A DNA stretch of 64,000 nucleotides from Sinorhizobium fredii NGR234 (GTDB lineage Bacteria; Pseudomonadota; Alphaproteobacteria; Rhizobiales; Rhizobiaceae), in NCBI RefSeq assembly GCF_000018545.1, contig NC_012587.1, positions 992,001-1,056,000 of the forward strand, in the 5' to 3' direction. Positions 42,801 through 50,859 of this stretch are shown piece after piece; the stretch's first letter is position 1; each line of letters begins with the position of its first letter. Made by a program: the position numbers and the translations under genes. The notes beneath the pieces are model-generated. The model was given only the letters and a program-made list of their open reading frames with translations. It did no database searches and had not been told where the DNA came from.

Positions 42801-43352
42801 ATGACGCAGGAAACCAAACCGGCATTTTCCTACCCGGTAAGGGTAGGACATATATCCGCCAACCCGGTCAGCGTGCATCTGTCCGCCAACGAGGCCGAGC
42901 GGCGGGCGCTCGCTGCATTGTGGAAGGTCAACGAGGTCGGCTCGCTTGTCGCCGACCTGCAGATCGGACGCTGGAAGAAGGATGGGGTCAAGATCAAGGG
43001 CGAGGTGCGGGCGGAGCTCGTCCAGAGCTGCGTCGTGACGCTGGACGCCGTCGAGGCGGAGATCGTCGAGCCGGTCGAGGCGATCTTCGTGCCGGAGGGC
43101 TCCCGCCTGGCGCGGCAAGCCGACAATGATGGCGGCGAGATGATCCTCGATCCTGGCGGGCCGGACATTCCCGATACCTTCTCAGGCGATACGATCGACG
43201 TCGGCGTGGTCGTCAGCGAGCATGTGGCGCTTGCGATCGATCCCTATCCCCGCAAGGAGGGTGTCGTCTTCGGCGAGCGCATCGAAAGCACGGCGGCAGA
43301 TGACAAGCGCCCCAACCCGTTCGCGGTCCTGAAGGATTTGAAAAAGGATTGA
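42801..43352 (+). CDS. YceD family protein (DUF177)
   Basis: 183 residues. The family marks are LVQSCVVTLDAVEAEIVEPV (20 residues, with the conserved Cys-Val-Val-Thr-Leu) and a C-terminal RPNPFAVLKDLKKD. YceD proteins are involved in 23S rRNA accumulation in some bacteria and plastids. In E. coli yceD is followed by rpmF and plsX. Here plsX follows but rpmF is missing and a palindromic repeat fills the gap. Confidence 0.85.
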   Translation: MTQETKPAFSYPVRVGHISANPVSVHLSANEAERRALAALWKVNEVGSLVADLQIGRWKKDGVKIKGEVRAELVQSCVVTLDAVEAEIVEPVEAIFVPEGSRLARQADNDGGEMILDPGGPDIPDTFSGDTIDVGVVVSEHVALAIDPYPRKEGVVFGERIESTAADDKRPNPFAVLKDLKKD

Positions 43353-43459
43353 AACGCGGTCGGCCGGGCTTACAATTCGGTTGTCACGCAGGCGAAAAGC
43401 AGTATTTTGGCCCGACTTCAGCCGAGGGGGCCGTGGTGCCGACGCGCTGCATGCTGGCC

Positions 43460-43566
43460 TACTGCATGTCTCCTTAAATCGACCTCGATTTAAGGACGAA
43501 GACATGCAGCAATTCAAAGTGCTACAGCGACCTTTGCGCGCCTGATAAGGCGCGCGGCGCTGTAGG
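43460..43566. repeat. ABC palindromic repeat, best-preserved copy
   Basis: Three modules are clear: TGCATGTC ... GACATGCA around the inner dyad TCCTTAAATCGACCTCGATTTAAGGA (core arms TTAAATCGA), then CTACAGCGACC ... GGCGCTGTAG with inner arms GCGCGCC/GGCGCGC. The element belongs to the Sinorhizobium A-B-C mosaic repeats. It occupies most of the 301 bp between DUF177 and plsX, where I see no rpmF or other gene. Confidence 0.85.
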
Positions 43567-43653
43567 GGTCAGAAGGTAGGACGAATCGCCGTTGCGTAAG
43601 GATTGCGCAGGGGCGGGATGCGTTGCGTGGCGGGAAGAAGGGATAAGACACGC

Positions 43654-44697
43654 GTGGTCAGAATTTCACTTGACGTTATGGGAGGCGACTATGGTCCGGA
43701 GGTCGTCATCCCGGGTGCTGCCAGGGCACTCGAACGTCACCCGGACATAAAGTTCGTCCTGTTCGGCCAGGAAGCGCGCTGCGCCGAACTCTTGGCCAAG
43801 TACCCGAAGCTTCAGGCAAGCAGCACCTTTCATGATTGCGAAATCGCCGTCGGCATGGATGAGAAGCCGAGCCAGGCGCTCAGGCGCGGCCGCGGCAAGT
43901 CGACCATGTGGAAAGCGATCGACGCCATCAATGCCGACGAGGCGGATGTGGTGGTCTCGGCCGGCAATACCGGCGCGCTCATGGCCATGTCGGTCTTCTG
44001 CCTTCGCACCATGCAGGGCATCCAGCGCCCGGCGATCGCCGCCATCTGGCCGACGCTCAAGGGCGAGAGCATCGTGCTCGATGTCGGCGCGACGATCGGC
44101 GCGGACGCACAGCAGCTCATGGACTTCGCCTTGATGGGCGGCGCCATGGCCCGCGCCCTCTTCGAGGTCGAGCGTCCCTCCGTCGGCCTGCTGAATGTCG
44201 GCGTCGAGGAGATTAAGGGCCAGGAAGAGGTCAAGGAAGCCGGCAGGCTCATCCGCGAGGCCAATATCGAGGGGATCGAATATTACGGCTTCGTCGAGGG
44301 CGACGACATCGGCCGCGGCACCGTCGACGTCGTCGTCACCGAAGGCTTCTCCGGCAATATCGCGCTGAAGGCGGCGGAAGGAACGGCACGCCAGATCGCC
44401 GAGTATCTGCGTTCCGCCATGTCGCGCACCCTTCTTGCGAAGATCGGCTATATCTTCGCCAAGGGGGCCTTCGACAGGCTGCGTGAGAAGATGGACCCGC
44501 GCAAGGTCAATGGCGGCGTCTTCCTGGGGCTCAACGGCGTGGTCATCAAGAGCCACGGCGGCACGGATGCCGAGGGCTTCGCCGCCGCGATCGACGTCGG
44601 CTACGATATGGTGAAGAACGGCCTGAAGGCCAAGATCGAGGCCGACCTGGCACGCTATCATGGCGCCGAGCCGACCGAAGCCCTGCCGCCGGCATGA
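43654..44697 (+). CDS. plsX: Phosphate acyltransferase PlsX
   Basis: 347 residues from GTG 43654. PlsX converts acyl-ACP to acyl-phosphate for phospholipid synthesis. The motifs are [35 protein letters not shown] and [20 protein letters not shown] (20 residues). The GTG gives the length and the N-terminus expected for the family. An ATG 12 codons upstream (43618) is less likely. It is followed 18 nt later by fabH. Confidence 0.94.
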   Translation: MVRISLDVMGGDYGPEVVIPGAARALERHPDIKFVLFGQEARCAELLAKYPKLQASSTFHDCEIAVGMDEKPSQALRRGRGKSTMWKAIDAINADEADVVVSAGNTGALMAMSVFCLRTMQGIQRPAIAAIWPTLKGESIVLDVGATIGADAQQLMDFALMGGAMARALFEVERPSVGLLNVGVEEIKGQEEVKEAGRLIREANIEGIEYYGFVEGDDIGRGTVDVVVTEGFSGNIALKAAEGTARQIAEYLRSAMSRTLLAKIGYIFAKGAFDRLREKMDPRKVNGGVFLGLNGVVIKSHGGTDAEGFAAAIDVGYDMVKNGLKAKIEADLARYHGAEPTEALPPA

Positions 44698-44715
44698 TTG
44701 AAGAGGTTTGATTAG

Positions 44716-45687
44716 ATGATCCGTTCTGTCGTTCGCGGCTTCGGTGCAGCGCTGCCGAAGCGAGTGATGACCAATAGGGAAATGGAATCCAAGGTCGACA
44801 CGTCCGACGAATGGATCGTGCAGCGGACCGGCATTCGCCAGCGCCACATCGCGGGTGAGGGCGAGACGACCGCCTCGCTCGGCGAGAGGGCGGCGCGCGC
44901 GGCGCTCGAGAGGGCCGGCATGACCGCCGATGATCTCGACCTGATCATCGTCGCGACTTCCACGCCCGACAACACCTTCCCGGCCACCGCGGTCAATATC
45001 CAGAACCGCCTCGGCATGCGCCACGGGGCGGCCTTCGACCTACAGGCCGTCTGTTCCGGCTTCGTCTATGCGGTCGCTACGGCCGATGCCTATATTCGTG
45101 GCGGCCTTGCCAGGCGTGCCCTGGTCATCGGCGCCGAGACATTCTCGCGCATCCTCGACTGGTCGGACCGCACGACCTGCGTGCTCTTCGGTGACGGCGC
45201 CGGCGCCATCATCCTCGAGGGGCAAAGGGGCGAGGGCACCACCGCCGATCGTGGCGTGCTGACGGCGCAACTGCGCTCCGACGGCATGCACGGCGACAAG
45301 CTCTATGTCGACGGCGGCCCCTCGACGACCGGCACCGTCGGCCATCTCCGCATGGAGGGGCGCGAGGTCTTCAAGCACGCCGTCGGCATGATCACCGACG
45401 TGATCGAGGCGGCCTTCGAAGCAACGGGAACGTCGGCCGACGACGTCGACTGGCTGGTTCCGCACCAGGCCAATCGCCGGATTATCGACGGGTCGGCGAA
45501 GAAGCTCGGCATTCCGAGCGAAAAGGTTGTGGTGACCGTTGACCTGCACGGCAATACGTCCGCCGCTTCCATTCCGCTGGCGCTCGACACCGCCGCCTCC
45601 GACGGCCGCATCAAGAAGGGTGACCTCGTGATGCTCGAAGCCATGGGCGGTGGCTTCACCTGGGGTTCCGTTCTCATCCGCTGGTAA
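44716..45687 (+). CDS. fabH: Beta-ketoacyl-ACP synthase III
   Basis: 323 residues. FabH starts fatty-acid synthesis by condensing acetyl-CoA with malonyl-ACP. The catalytic triad is visible: Cys in [15 protein letters not shown], His in [13 protein letters not shown] and Asn in [16 protein letters not shown]. It forms the plsX-fabH pair, with ihfA following. Confidence 0.96.
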   Translation: MIRSVVRGFGAALPKRVMTNREMESKVDTSDEWIVQRTGIRQRHIAGEGETTASLGERAARAALERAGMTADDLDLIIVATSTPDNTFPATAVNIQNRLGMRHGAAFDLQAVCSGFVYAVATADAYIRGGLARRALVIGAETFSRILDWSDRTTCVLFGDGAGAIILEGQRGEGTTADRGVLTAQLRSDGMHGDKLYVDGGPSTTGTVGHLRMEGREVFKHAVGMITDVIEAAFEATGTSADDVDWLVPHQANRRIIDGSAKKLGIPSEKVVVTVDLHGNTSAASIPLALDTAASDGRIKKGDLVMLEAMGGGFTWGSVLIRW

Positions 45688-45709
45688 AAAAATTGAATGA
45701 CCGCAGGCG

Positions 45710-45738
45710 CTTGACCGAAAAAGGCAAGGGCAATAGTC
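45710..45738 (+). promoter_or_regulatory. Likely ihfA promoter
   Basis: CTTGAC at 45710-45715, 17 nt spacer and ATAGTC at 45733-45738, close to the rhizobial CTTGAC-N17-CTATAT consensus. It lies about 40 nt before the ihfA start codon. Confidence 0.5.
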
Positions 45739-45778
45739 TTCAATCGCTGATCGGCATGCCAGACATCGGTGGGGGAAG

Positions 45779-46117
45779 ATGAGCGGAAAAACAGTAACGC
45801 GAGCAGACTTGGCTGAGTCGGTTTTTCGCAAGGTCGGTTTGTCTCGGACGGAGTCTGCCGAGTTGGTGGAGACCGTTATCGACGAGATCTGCAACGCAAT
45901 CGTGCGTGGCGAGAGCGTGAAACTGTCTTCTTTTGCAACCTTCCAGGTGCGCGACAAGAACGAACGCATCGGGCGAAATCCGAAGACGGGCGAGGAGGTG
46001 CCGATCTCGCCGCGCCGGGTGATGACGTTCAAGGCGTCCAACGTGCTGAAGCAGCGGGTCTTGAAGGCGCATCTCAGCCGAAGGGCCAAGCAGAAGCAGA
46101 CCGGCACGGCCTCCTGA
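45779..46117 (+). CDS. ihfA: Integration host factor, alpha subunit
   Basis: 112 residues. IHF-alpha bends DNA with IHF-beta. The start [20 protein letters not shown] (20 residues) and the arm [20 protein letters not shown] with [11 protein letters not shown] are diagnostic. It has a GGGGGA ribosome binding site. The C-terminal tail KQKQTGTAS is a little longer than in E. coli. Confidence 0.95.
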   Translation: MSGKTVTRADLAESVFRKVGLSRTESAELVETVIDEICNAIVRGESVKLSSFATFQVRDKNERIGRNPKTGEEVPISPRRVMTFKASNVLKQRVLKAHLSRRAKQKQTGTAS

Positions 46118-46250
46118 GGCACGGCCGCAACCACAATGTGGTTGAAAACCCATCCATAAGCCATTGAAATGGGCCTGATTCGTGCGATCATCGCGCAGGA
46201 TCCAGTCATTGCGACTCGTCACTTCGCATGAATATGGAAATGGGGACGAC

Positions 46251-46781
46251 ATGGAAAAGAGCCCGGACGCATTCCGCACCATCAGCGAGGTCGCAGACGA
46301 ACTCGATCTGCCCCAGCACGTGTTGCGGTTCTGGGAGACGCGTTTCCAGCAGATCAAGCCGATGAAGCGTGGCGGCGGCCGGCGCTACTACCGGCCCGAG
46401 GACGTCGATCTGCTCAAGGGCATTCGCCACCTGCTCTATGATCACGGCTACACGATCAAGGGCGTGCAGAAGCTTCTGAAGGCCAATGGCAACAAGTTCG
46501 TCGCCGCGATCGCGAGCGGCGATCTGGCCACCGTCGAGGCGCTTGCGGCGTCCAGCCATGAAGAGCCGCCCGCGCCGAAGATCGGTGTCGCCGATGAAGA
46601 TCAGATCGTCGGCCGCGCCAAGGCCCCTGCTAGCCGGCGCTTCTTCTCATTTGGGGCCGGCAGCGACGATGCTGAAATTTCGATCGGCAAGGCCTCTGTC
46701 GGCAAAGAGGACCGGGCGCTCCTGCAGGAAGCGCTCTATGATCTTCTCGAGTGCAAACGCCTGCTCGACCAGGTGCGGTAG
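46251..46781 (+). CDS. MerR-family transcriptional regulator
   Basis: 176 residues. The N-terminal winged helix reads [20 protein letters not shown] (20 residues), [20 protein letters not shown] and [19 protein letters not shown]. This is the class of MerR proteins that sits after ihfA across the Rhizobiales. The C-terminal 80 residues lack Cys and an obvious ligand site. The target is unknown. It ends 7 nt before the end of the convergent stress-protein gene. This marks the visible boundary between the core fatty-acid locus and the anaerobic block. Confidence 0.88.
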   Translation: MEKSPDAFRTISEVADELDLPQHVLRFWETRFQQIKPMKRGGGRRYYRPEDVDLLKGIRHLLYDHGYTIKGVQKLLKANGNKFVAAIASGDLATVEALAASSHEEPPAPKIGVADEDQIVGRAKAPASRRFFSFGAGSDDAEISIGKASVGKEDRALLQEALYDLLECKRLLDQVR

Positions 46782-46788
46782 CCGAGGC

Positions 46789-47634
46789 TCATCGCACCAT
46801 CAACACCGGGACAACCGGGACGTCGATCATCGCCTTCGTCACGCCGCCGAACACCTTTTCGCGGATGCGCGAGTGCCCGTAGGCACCCATCACGATCAGG
46901 TCCGCCGACGTGTCGAGCGCATGCTGGTTGAGAACGTCCTCGACGCGGAGTCCGGCGCCGGGCAGCCGATCGACAGTCACTTTGATACCGTGACGCGCGA
47001 GATAGGCGGCAATATCGGCGCCCGGCTCTCCGCCGCTCTTGCCCGAAGCTGCCCCCGAAGCCGGCTTTGGATCGACCAGAACGACATTCACCCTCTCGGC
47101 GTTTCTCATCACATCCAGCGCTTCGCGGGCCGCCCGTGCCGATTCGATGCTCGCGTTCCATGCCAGGAGAACTTTTCTCGGCCGCAAGGTCGCCGATTGG
47201 AGATCGGCGGCGAGCAGGACCGGTCGCGCTGAGTGGAAGAGAGCGCCTTCTACGACGCCGGCCCGCAGTCGCTCGTCGCTTCTCAAGCTCGAGCCGATCA
47301 CGGTGACATCGGCATACCGCGCCCGTTCTCCGAGATCGTGCTCGAGCCACATCGACTCGGCGTATCGTCCAACCACATCGTGGGATACTCCAAGGCCGTA
47401 GAGCACGTTCCTGGCTTCCTTGACGGCCTTGCCAAGGTCTTCGATGTCGCTGGCCCTTTCGTCAAGCCAGGCGGCCGACATGGCCGCGAAGTCTCCCACC
47501 GGCGGCAAGGTGGCGATCTTGATAGGCAGAACCGAAAGATGCGCGCCGTCCGATGCGCAAAGATTTGCTGCTGCCCGAAGATCACTTTCGAATTGGCTGA
47601 TGCCAATGACAACGAGAATGGTTTTGTAGGACAT
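46789..47634 (-). CDS. Tandem universal stress protein
   Basis: 281 residues with two Usp folds. The first (1-140) starts MSYKTILVVIGISQFESDLR (20 residues). The second (150-281) ends with the ATP-binding signature DLIVMGAYGHSRIREKVFGG (20 residues) and TKAMIDVPVVPVLMVR. Only the second domain has the G-x2-G-x9-G(S/T) nucleotide motif. Such proteins are often induced by low oxygen. GGGAG lies 9 nt before ATG 47634. An FNR-type box 63 nt upstream supports anaerobic control. Confidence 0.88.
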   Translation of the reverse strand: MSYKTILVVIGISQFESDLRAAANLCASDGAHLSVLPIKIATLPPVGDFAAMSAAWLDERASDIEDLGKAVKEARNVLYGLGVSHDVVGRYAESMWLEHDLGERARYADVTVIGSSLRSDERLRAGVVEGALFHSARPVLLAADLQSATLRPRKVLLAWNASIESARAAREALDVMRNAERVNVVLVDPKPASGAASGKSGGEPGADIAAYLARHGIKVTVDRLPGAGLRVEDVLNQHALDTSADLIVMGAYGHSRIREKVFGGVTKAMIDVPVVPVLMVR

Positions 47635-47696
47635 GGTTGGGTCTCCCGAAGCCTGAGCCTGGAAATAGAATTTACTTCCCGGTAACGACGGCGACA

Positions 47697-47710
47697 TTGA
47701 TCGGGGTCAA
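47697..47710 (-). promoter_or_regulatory. FNR/FixK-type box upstream of the universal stress protein gene
   Basis: TTGATCGGGGTCAA, one base from the palindrome TTGAT-N4-ATCAA. It lies 63 nt before the start codon of the minus-strand stress-protein gene, a usual position for class II activation. Confidence 0.65.
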
Positions 47711-47729
47711 CAACGCCGATTGGTCGCCG

Positions 47730-47918
47730 TCACGGGCGAGACCGAAGAGGCGGGATCCTGCCGTGAAAGACCACTGATCGGCCGTCGGTGCCTCCCGATC
47801 GTCCTGCATCCTCCTGCAACGCGTCGAGGAGAAAGCTCATCTCCCCGAGCCCGGGAGATTGCGACATGACGATATCCAATGCCTCTTCCCGCCAACGATT
47901 GCGCTTCGAGCCGTCCAT
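47730..47918 (-). CDS. Possible small protein downstream of the ubi operon
   Basis: 62 codons, starting MDGSKRNRWREEALDIVMSQ (20 residues) and continuing with SPGLGEMSFLLDAL. AAAGGG lies 10 nt before the ATG, it follows the 131-aa gene by 20 nt on the same strand, and its third positions are mostly G or C. These points favour a real gene, but it has no recognised family and could be chance. Confidence 0.4.
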   Translation of the reverse strand: MDGSKRNRWREEALDIVMSQSPGLGEMSFLLDALQEDAGRSGGTDGRSVVFHGRIPPLRSRP

Positions 47919-47938
47919 GAACAACACCCTTTCACCGT

Positions 47939-48334
47939 TCAGTCTTCGCTCGCCAACTGCAACCGACGCGCCCGTTTCAGCAGATTTGACGCCAGCTCCG
48001 CTGCGGCGGCGATGTCGCCGAAGAGCAGCCCGGCTTCCGCGATCATGCCTTCGTCGAGCGCGCCGGGTTCGTTCGGATTGAAATCGCCGAGCAGCACAAG
48101 CAGCGCCTCGATTCGTCGTCGCTGGTTGTCCGCAAGACCGATGAGGCGCTCCGTGATCCGGGCACCTTCAAGTCTTTCGAGGTCGCGCAGCGCCTCCTCC
48201 ATTCGGTCGCGGCATTCGCAGTCGGCCGCGCCGGTCTGCATGACGCCACGCATCCGCTTGACGGCGCGACTGATTTCCTCGCTGGTTTGGGCAAGCGCCG
48301 ATGCGATCGCGGTGGCGGCGTCGTTCGGTCTCAT
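47939..48334 (-). CDS. Unknown 131-aa protein, last coupled gene of the ubiTUV operon
   Basis: 131 residues, predicted almost wholly helical, with a Cys pair in AADCECRDRMEEAL and a heptad-like region EEALRDLERLEGARITERLI (20 residues). No signal peptide or membrane helix. Its ATG overlaps the TGA of ubiV (ATGA), so it is translationally coupled to the O2-independent ubiquinone genes. I do not recognise the family. It may be an accessory or regulatory partner of UbiUV. Its size and helicity would also suit a four-helix-bundle protein. Confidence 0.75.
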   Translation of the reverse strand: MRPNDAATAIASALAQTSEEISRAVKRMRGVMQTGAADCECRDRMEEALRDLERLEGARITERLIGLADNQRRRIEALLVLLGDFNPNEPGALDEGMIAEAGLLFGDIAAAAELASNLLKRARRLQLASED

Positions 48335-49266
48335 TCCGCTCCCCGGTGTCCAATGTTGCGGGCGCGGGCCACCCAGGCGGCGCCTTCCTGGCCGTGGTGA
48401 AATCCGTTTGAAAGCGGGGCCGCGGGATAGAGCTGCCGAAGCCGCGCAATACCGCCTTCGGCATCGGTGCGGCCGTTTAGAACGTCGTCGTAGAGGCTGG
48501 CGACCGCCACCATGTCGCAATCCTGCGGCGACAGCCGGAAGCGGCTGACACCGATCGAGACGAGGTCCAGCAGTTCGGTTAGCAGGGCCTGGCAGGTGAA
48601 TGAGACTGTCTGCACGCCATTAAGGGCGAGGAAGGACTGACGGTCGAGAGTCTTCACCAGCAAACCATCGGGGTCCTCGGCGCAGACGAACTGGCAATTG
48701 TCCTTGATGTGCCCTTTGGCGCGAGCATGCGCACAGCGCGCGGAAATGGCGAGCGGCATTCGCCCGAAGGCGAGCACTTCGAGCGCGATGTCCGGTGTCC
48801 CGGCGGCGATCTCGGCGATCGAGCTTGCGGGCAGTTCGGGCGGCAAGCATATGTTCGACGCACCCCGCCTTGCCAGCAGCCGGGCCGTCGCCGCGTTATA
48901 GACATTGATGAACGGCCCGATCGAATGGGGCTTGCCTTCGAGCAAGGCGAGGGCGGAAAGGTCGTTGGCCTCGATCGGAAAGGGGCTGTCGGCGACGAGG
49001 GAACGGATGTATTGGCTCTCGCGTTCGAGCGTCACGAGGGCGAGGGTGGAAAGGACGACATGCTTTCCTGCCGACTCCAGCCGCTCGATCACCGCCGACA
49101 GATGCGGTTCGGTGAAGTGCAGCCGCTTCGAGCAGACGGTTTCACCGATGATTACGCGGTGCACCGGCGCCTCGTCGGCCATCCGAAAATAGAAGTCCCG
49201 CCACTTCTCCCCCTCCCAGAGGTAGGGAACGGGACCGAGCGTCAGCGTGGGTTTACCGGTATTCAT
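48331..49266 (-). CDS. ubiV: O2-independent ubiquinone hydroxylation protein UbiV
   Basis: 311 residues of the U32 peptidase-like family. Together with UbiU it hydroxylates the ubiquinone ring without O2, using prephenate as oxygen donor. The four Fe-S ligands expected from E. coli UbiV are present: C45 in GETVCSKR, then C178, C191 and C195 in the ARCAHARAKGHIKDNCQFVC stretch (20 residues). The spacing C-x12-C-x3-C is the same as I recall for E. coli C180/C193/C197. ATG 49266 lies 8 nt after GGAGGT. The ATG two codons earlier is too close to it. The gene overlaps the ends of ubiU and of the 131-aa gene. Confidence 0.93.
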   Translation of the reverse strand: MNTGKPTLTLGPVPYLWEGEKWRDFYFRMADEAPVHRVIIGETVCSKRLHFTEPHLSAVIERLESAGKHVVLSTLALVTLERESQYIRSLVADSPFPIEANDLSALALLEGKPHSIGPFINVYNAATARLLARRGASNICLPPELPASSIAEIAAGTPDIALEVLAFGRMPLAISARCAHARAKGHIKDNCQFVCAEDPDGLLVKTLDRQSFLALNGVQTVSFTCQALLTELLDLVSIGVSRFRLSPQDCDMVAVASLYDDVLNGRTDAEGGIARLRQLYPAAPLSNGFHHGQEGAAWVARARNIGHRGAE

Positions 49267-49272
49267 AGACAT

Positions 49273-50250
49273 TTACCTCCAGCGCTTCTCGTAGGCGCCG
49301 GACGTCGTGCGCTGCCCTTCGCTCAACAGCCTGAGGCGGGCAAGCAGGGCCTGGCGGTGTTCGGGTCTCGCATCGAGTGCCTTGCGAAGCGTCGAGACGA
49401 CTTCGGCGACATAGGCCTTGCCCCGCTGTCGGCCCTCGATCTTGAGCGCGCTGACGCCCGCTTCTCTCAGAGCATCGATCTGGTCCATGACGTCGAGGGA
49501 AACCGGGTCCTCGAAGGCATAGCCGCTGGCGTCGGCGATATCGAAGCGGCCCTTGCAAAGCGTCGGGTAGCCTGCCGCTTCCTCGCGCGGAAAGCGGTTG
49601 ATCGTATAGGACCCGAGCTCCGAGACGAGGTCGCCGCCATCCTGCCGGTAGCGCACATGGCTGGCCGGCGAGCACACGCCGTTCATGTTGGGCGATTTGC
49701 CGGTGGCATAGGAGGAGAGCGTGCAGCGGCCTTCGGCCATCACGCAGAGCCCGCCGAAGACGAAGACCTCGATCTCGCAGCGAATCTGCCGGGCGAGGCG
49801 GGCGATGTCGGAGATCGTCAGCGTGCGCGGCAACACGACGCGCTTGGCGCCGAAGGCTTCGACCAGGAAATTCACCGCGTCCGGGTTCGACGCAGAGGCT
49901 TGCACCGAGACGTGCAGCCGTTGCCCGGGATAGGTCTCGGCGACATGGGCCATCAGGCCGAAATCGGCAAGGATGAGCGCGTCGGCGCCGAGGCGGACGG
50001 CGTCGGCCGCAGCCTCGTACCACAGGCTCTCGTGGCCGGCCCGCATGAAGGTGTTGAGCGCCACGAAAGTCTGGGTTCCCTTGCGCCGGGCATAGGAAAT
50101 CGCTTCCCCAAGCTCTTCGCGCGAAAAGTTGAGGCCGGGAAAATTGCGAGCGTTTGTTTCGTCACGGAAGCCGCAATAGACCGCATCGGCGCCGGCATCG
50201 ACCGCTTCGCGGAAGGCCGCCGGCGTTCCGGCCGGGCAGATCAGTTCCAT
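49273..50250 (-). CDS. ubiU: O2-independent ubiquinone hydroxylation protein UbiU
   Basis: 325 residues, U32 peptidase family, partner of UbiV. The start MELICPAGTPAAFREAVDAG (20 residues) is typical. The cluster ligands fall at C169, C176, C193 and C232 (GGLCVMAEGRC, NGVCSP and YPTLCKGRFD), the same positions I recall for the [4Fe-4S] ligands of E. coli UbiU. The start ATG 50250 lies inside the end of ubiT. The large open frame upstream is a shadow of ubiT. With UbiT and UbiV it supports ubiquinone synthesis during anaerobic respiration. Confidence 0.94.
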   Translation of the reverse strand: MELICPAGTPAAFREAVDAGADAVYCGFRDETNARNFPGLNFSREELGEAISYARRKGTQTFVALNTFMRAGHESLWYEAAADAVRLGADALILADFGLMAHVAETYPGQRLHVSVQASASNPDAVNFLVEAFGAKRVVLPRTLTISDIARLARQIRCEIEVFVFGGLCVMAEGRCTLSSYATGKSPNMNGVCSPASHVRYRQDGGDLVSELGSYTINRFPREEAAGYPTLCKGRFDIADASGYAFEDPVSLDVMDQIDALREAGVSALKIEGRQRGKAYVAEVVSTLRKALDARPEHRQALLARLRLLSEGQRTTSGAYEKRWR

Positions 50251-50747
50251 GCGACGGACTCCCCGGCAAGCGCGCGTCGGCGGATCGCAGCCGCCGTTCG
50301 GCTGATAAGCGGGGCGAACGGCCCGGCGGCCGCGCCGAGATCGCGCGGCAGGTCGATCTCCGAGCCGTCGAGGGCGTTGCGCAGCGCCAGCATTGCCTCC
50401 ATGTCGCCGGTGACGGTAAGCGCCCGTGAAAAGAACAGCGCATCGGCGTCGCAGCGGCCTTCGAGAAGCGCCAGCAGCAGGAACAACGGTCCTTCCACTG
50501 CGGCATCGGTGGCGGGATCTGCGGTGCGGCGCAATACGGAGATTGCCGGCCGCGCCGGCTCGACGAGGAAGACGAGCGGCAGGTCGGTCGGCCGGAAGGC
50601 ATAACGTTTCGGTTTGTGCTCGCCGAGACGCTCGAAGAGCGTCGGATGCCGCTTGAGCAAACTCTTGAACATGAGCTTCACTGTCCCCTCGATCAGGGGA
50701 ATCGGCACGGCGGCAAGCGGTGCGGCCAGCGGGCGGGGGACTTCCAT
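50241..50747 (-). CDS. ubiT: Anaerobic ubiquinone biosynthesis accessory factor UbiT
   Basis: 168 residues with an SCP2-type lipid-binding domain (about 45-150), the counterpart of aerobic UbiJ. RRTADPATDAAVEGPLFLLL (20 residues) and DALFFSRALTVTGDMEAMLA (20) are the recognisable part. It is first of the operon ubiT-ubiU-ubiV-131-aa gene, overlapping ubiU by 10 nt. It is needed only in anaerobic ubiquinone synthesis in E. coli. An FNR-family box lies 65 nt upstream. Confidence 0.88.
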   Translation of the reverse strand: MEVPRPLAAPLAAVPIPLIEGTVKLMFKSLLKRHPTLFERLGEHKPKRYAFRPTDLPLVFLVEPARPAISVLRRTADPATDAAVEGPLFLLLALLEGRCDADALFFSRALTVTGDMEAMLALRNALDGSEIDLPRDLGAAAGPFAPLISRTAAAIRRRALAGESVAWN

Positions 50748-50811
50748 AACTCTCGCCTTTTGCGGAATGTCGATTCGACACTGAGCCTAGCGGCGATGTC
50801 CGCTGCACAAT

Positions 50812-50825
50812 TTGAGCCAGCGCAA
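50812..50825. promoter_or_regulatory. FNR/NnrR-type box in the ubiT/ubiD divergent promoter
   Basis: TTGAGCCAGCGCAA fits TTG-N8-CAA and shares its CGCAA half with the nor boxes at 53473 and 54407. It lies 65 nt before ubiT (minus strand) and 35 nt before the ubiD-like gene (plus strand). It could activate ubiT; for ubiD it is closer than a normal activator site. Confidence 0.6.
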
Positions 50826-50859
50826 AGACAGAAGTGGTTTCGCGGGCGAGACACCGCCC

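Noticed and set aside
46782..46788. Island boundary marked by a tRNA or attachment site
   Set aside because: Only 7 bp separate the convergent genes, and no tRNA, integrase or direct repeat is seen.
50812..50859. N-terminal extension of the ubiD-like protein from TTG 50812
   Set aside because: The codon lies inside the regulatory box, has no ribosome binding site, and homologues start near ATG 50860.
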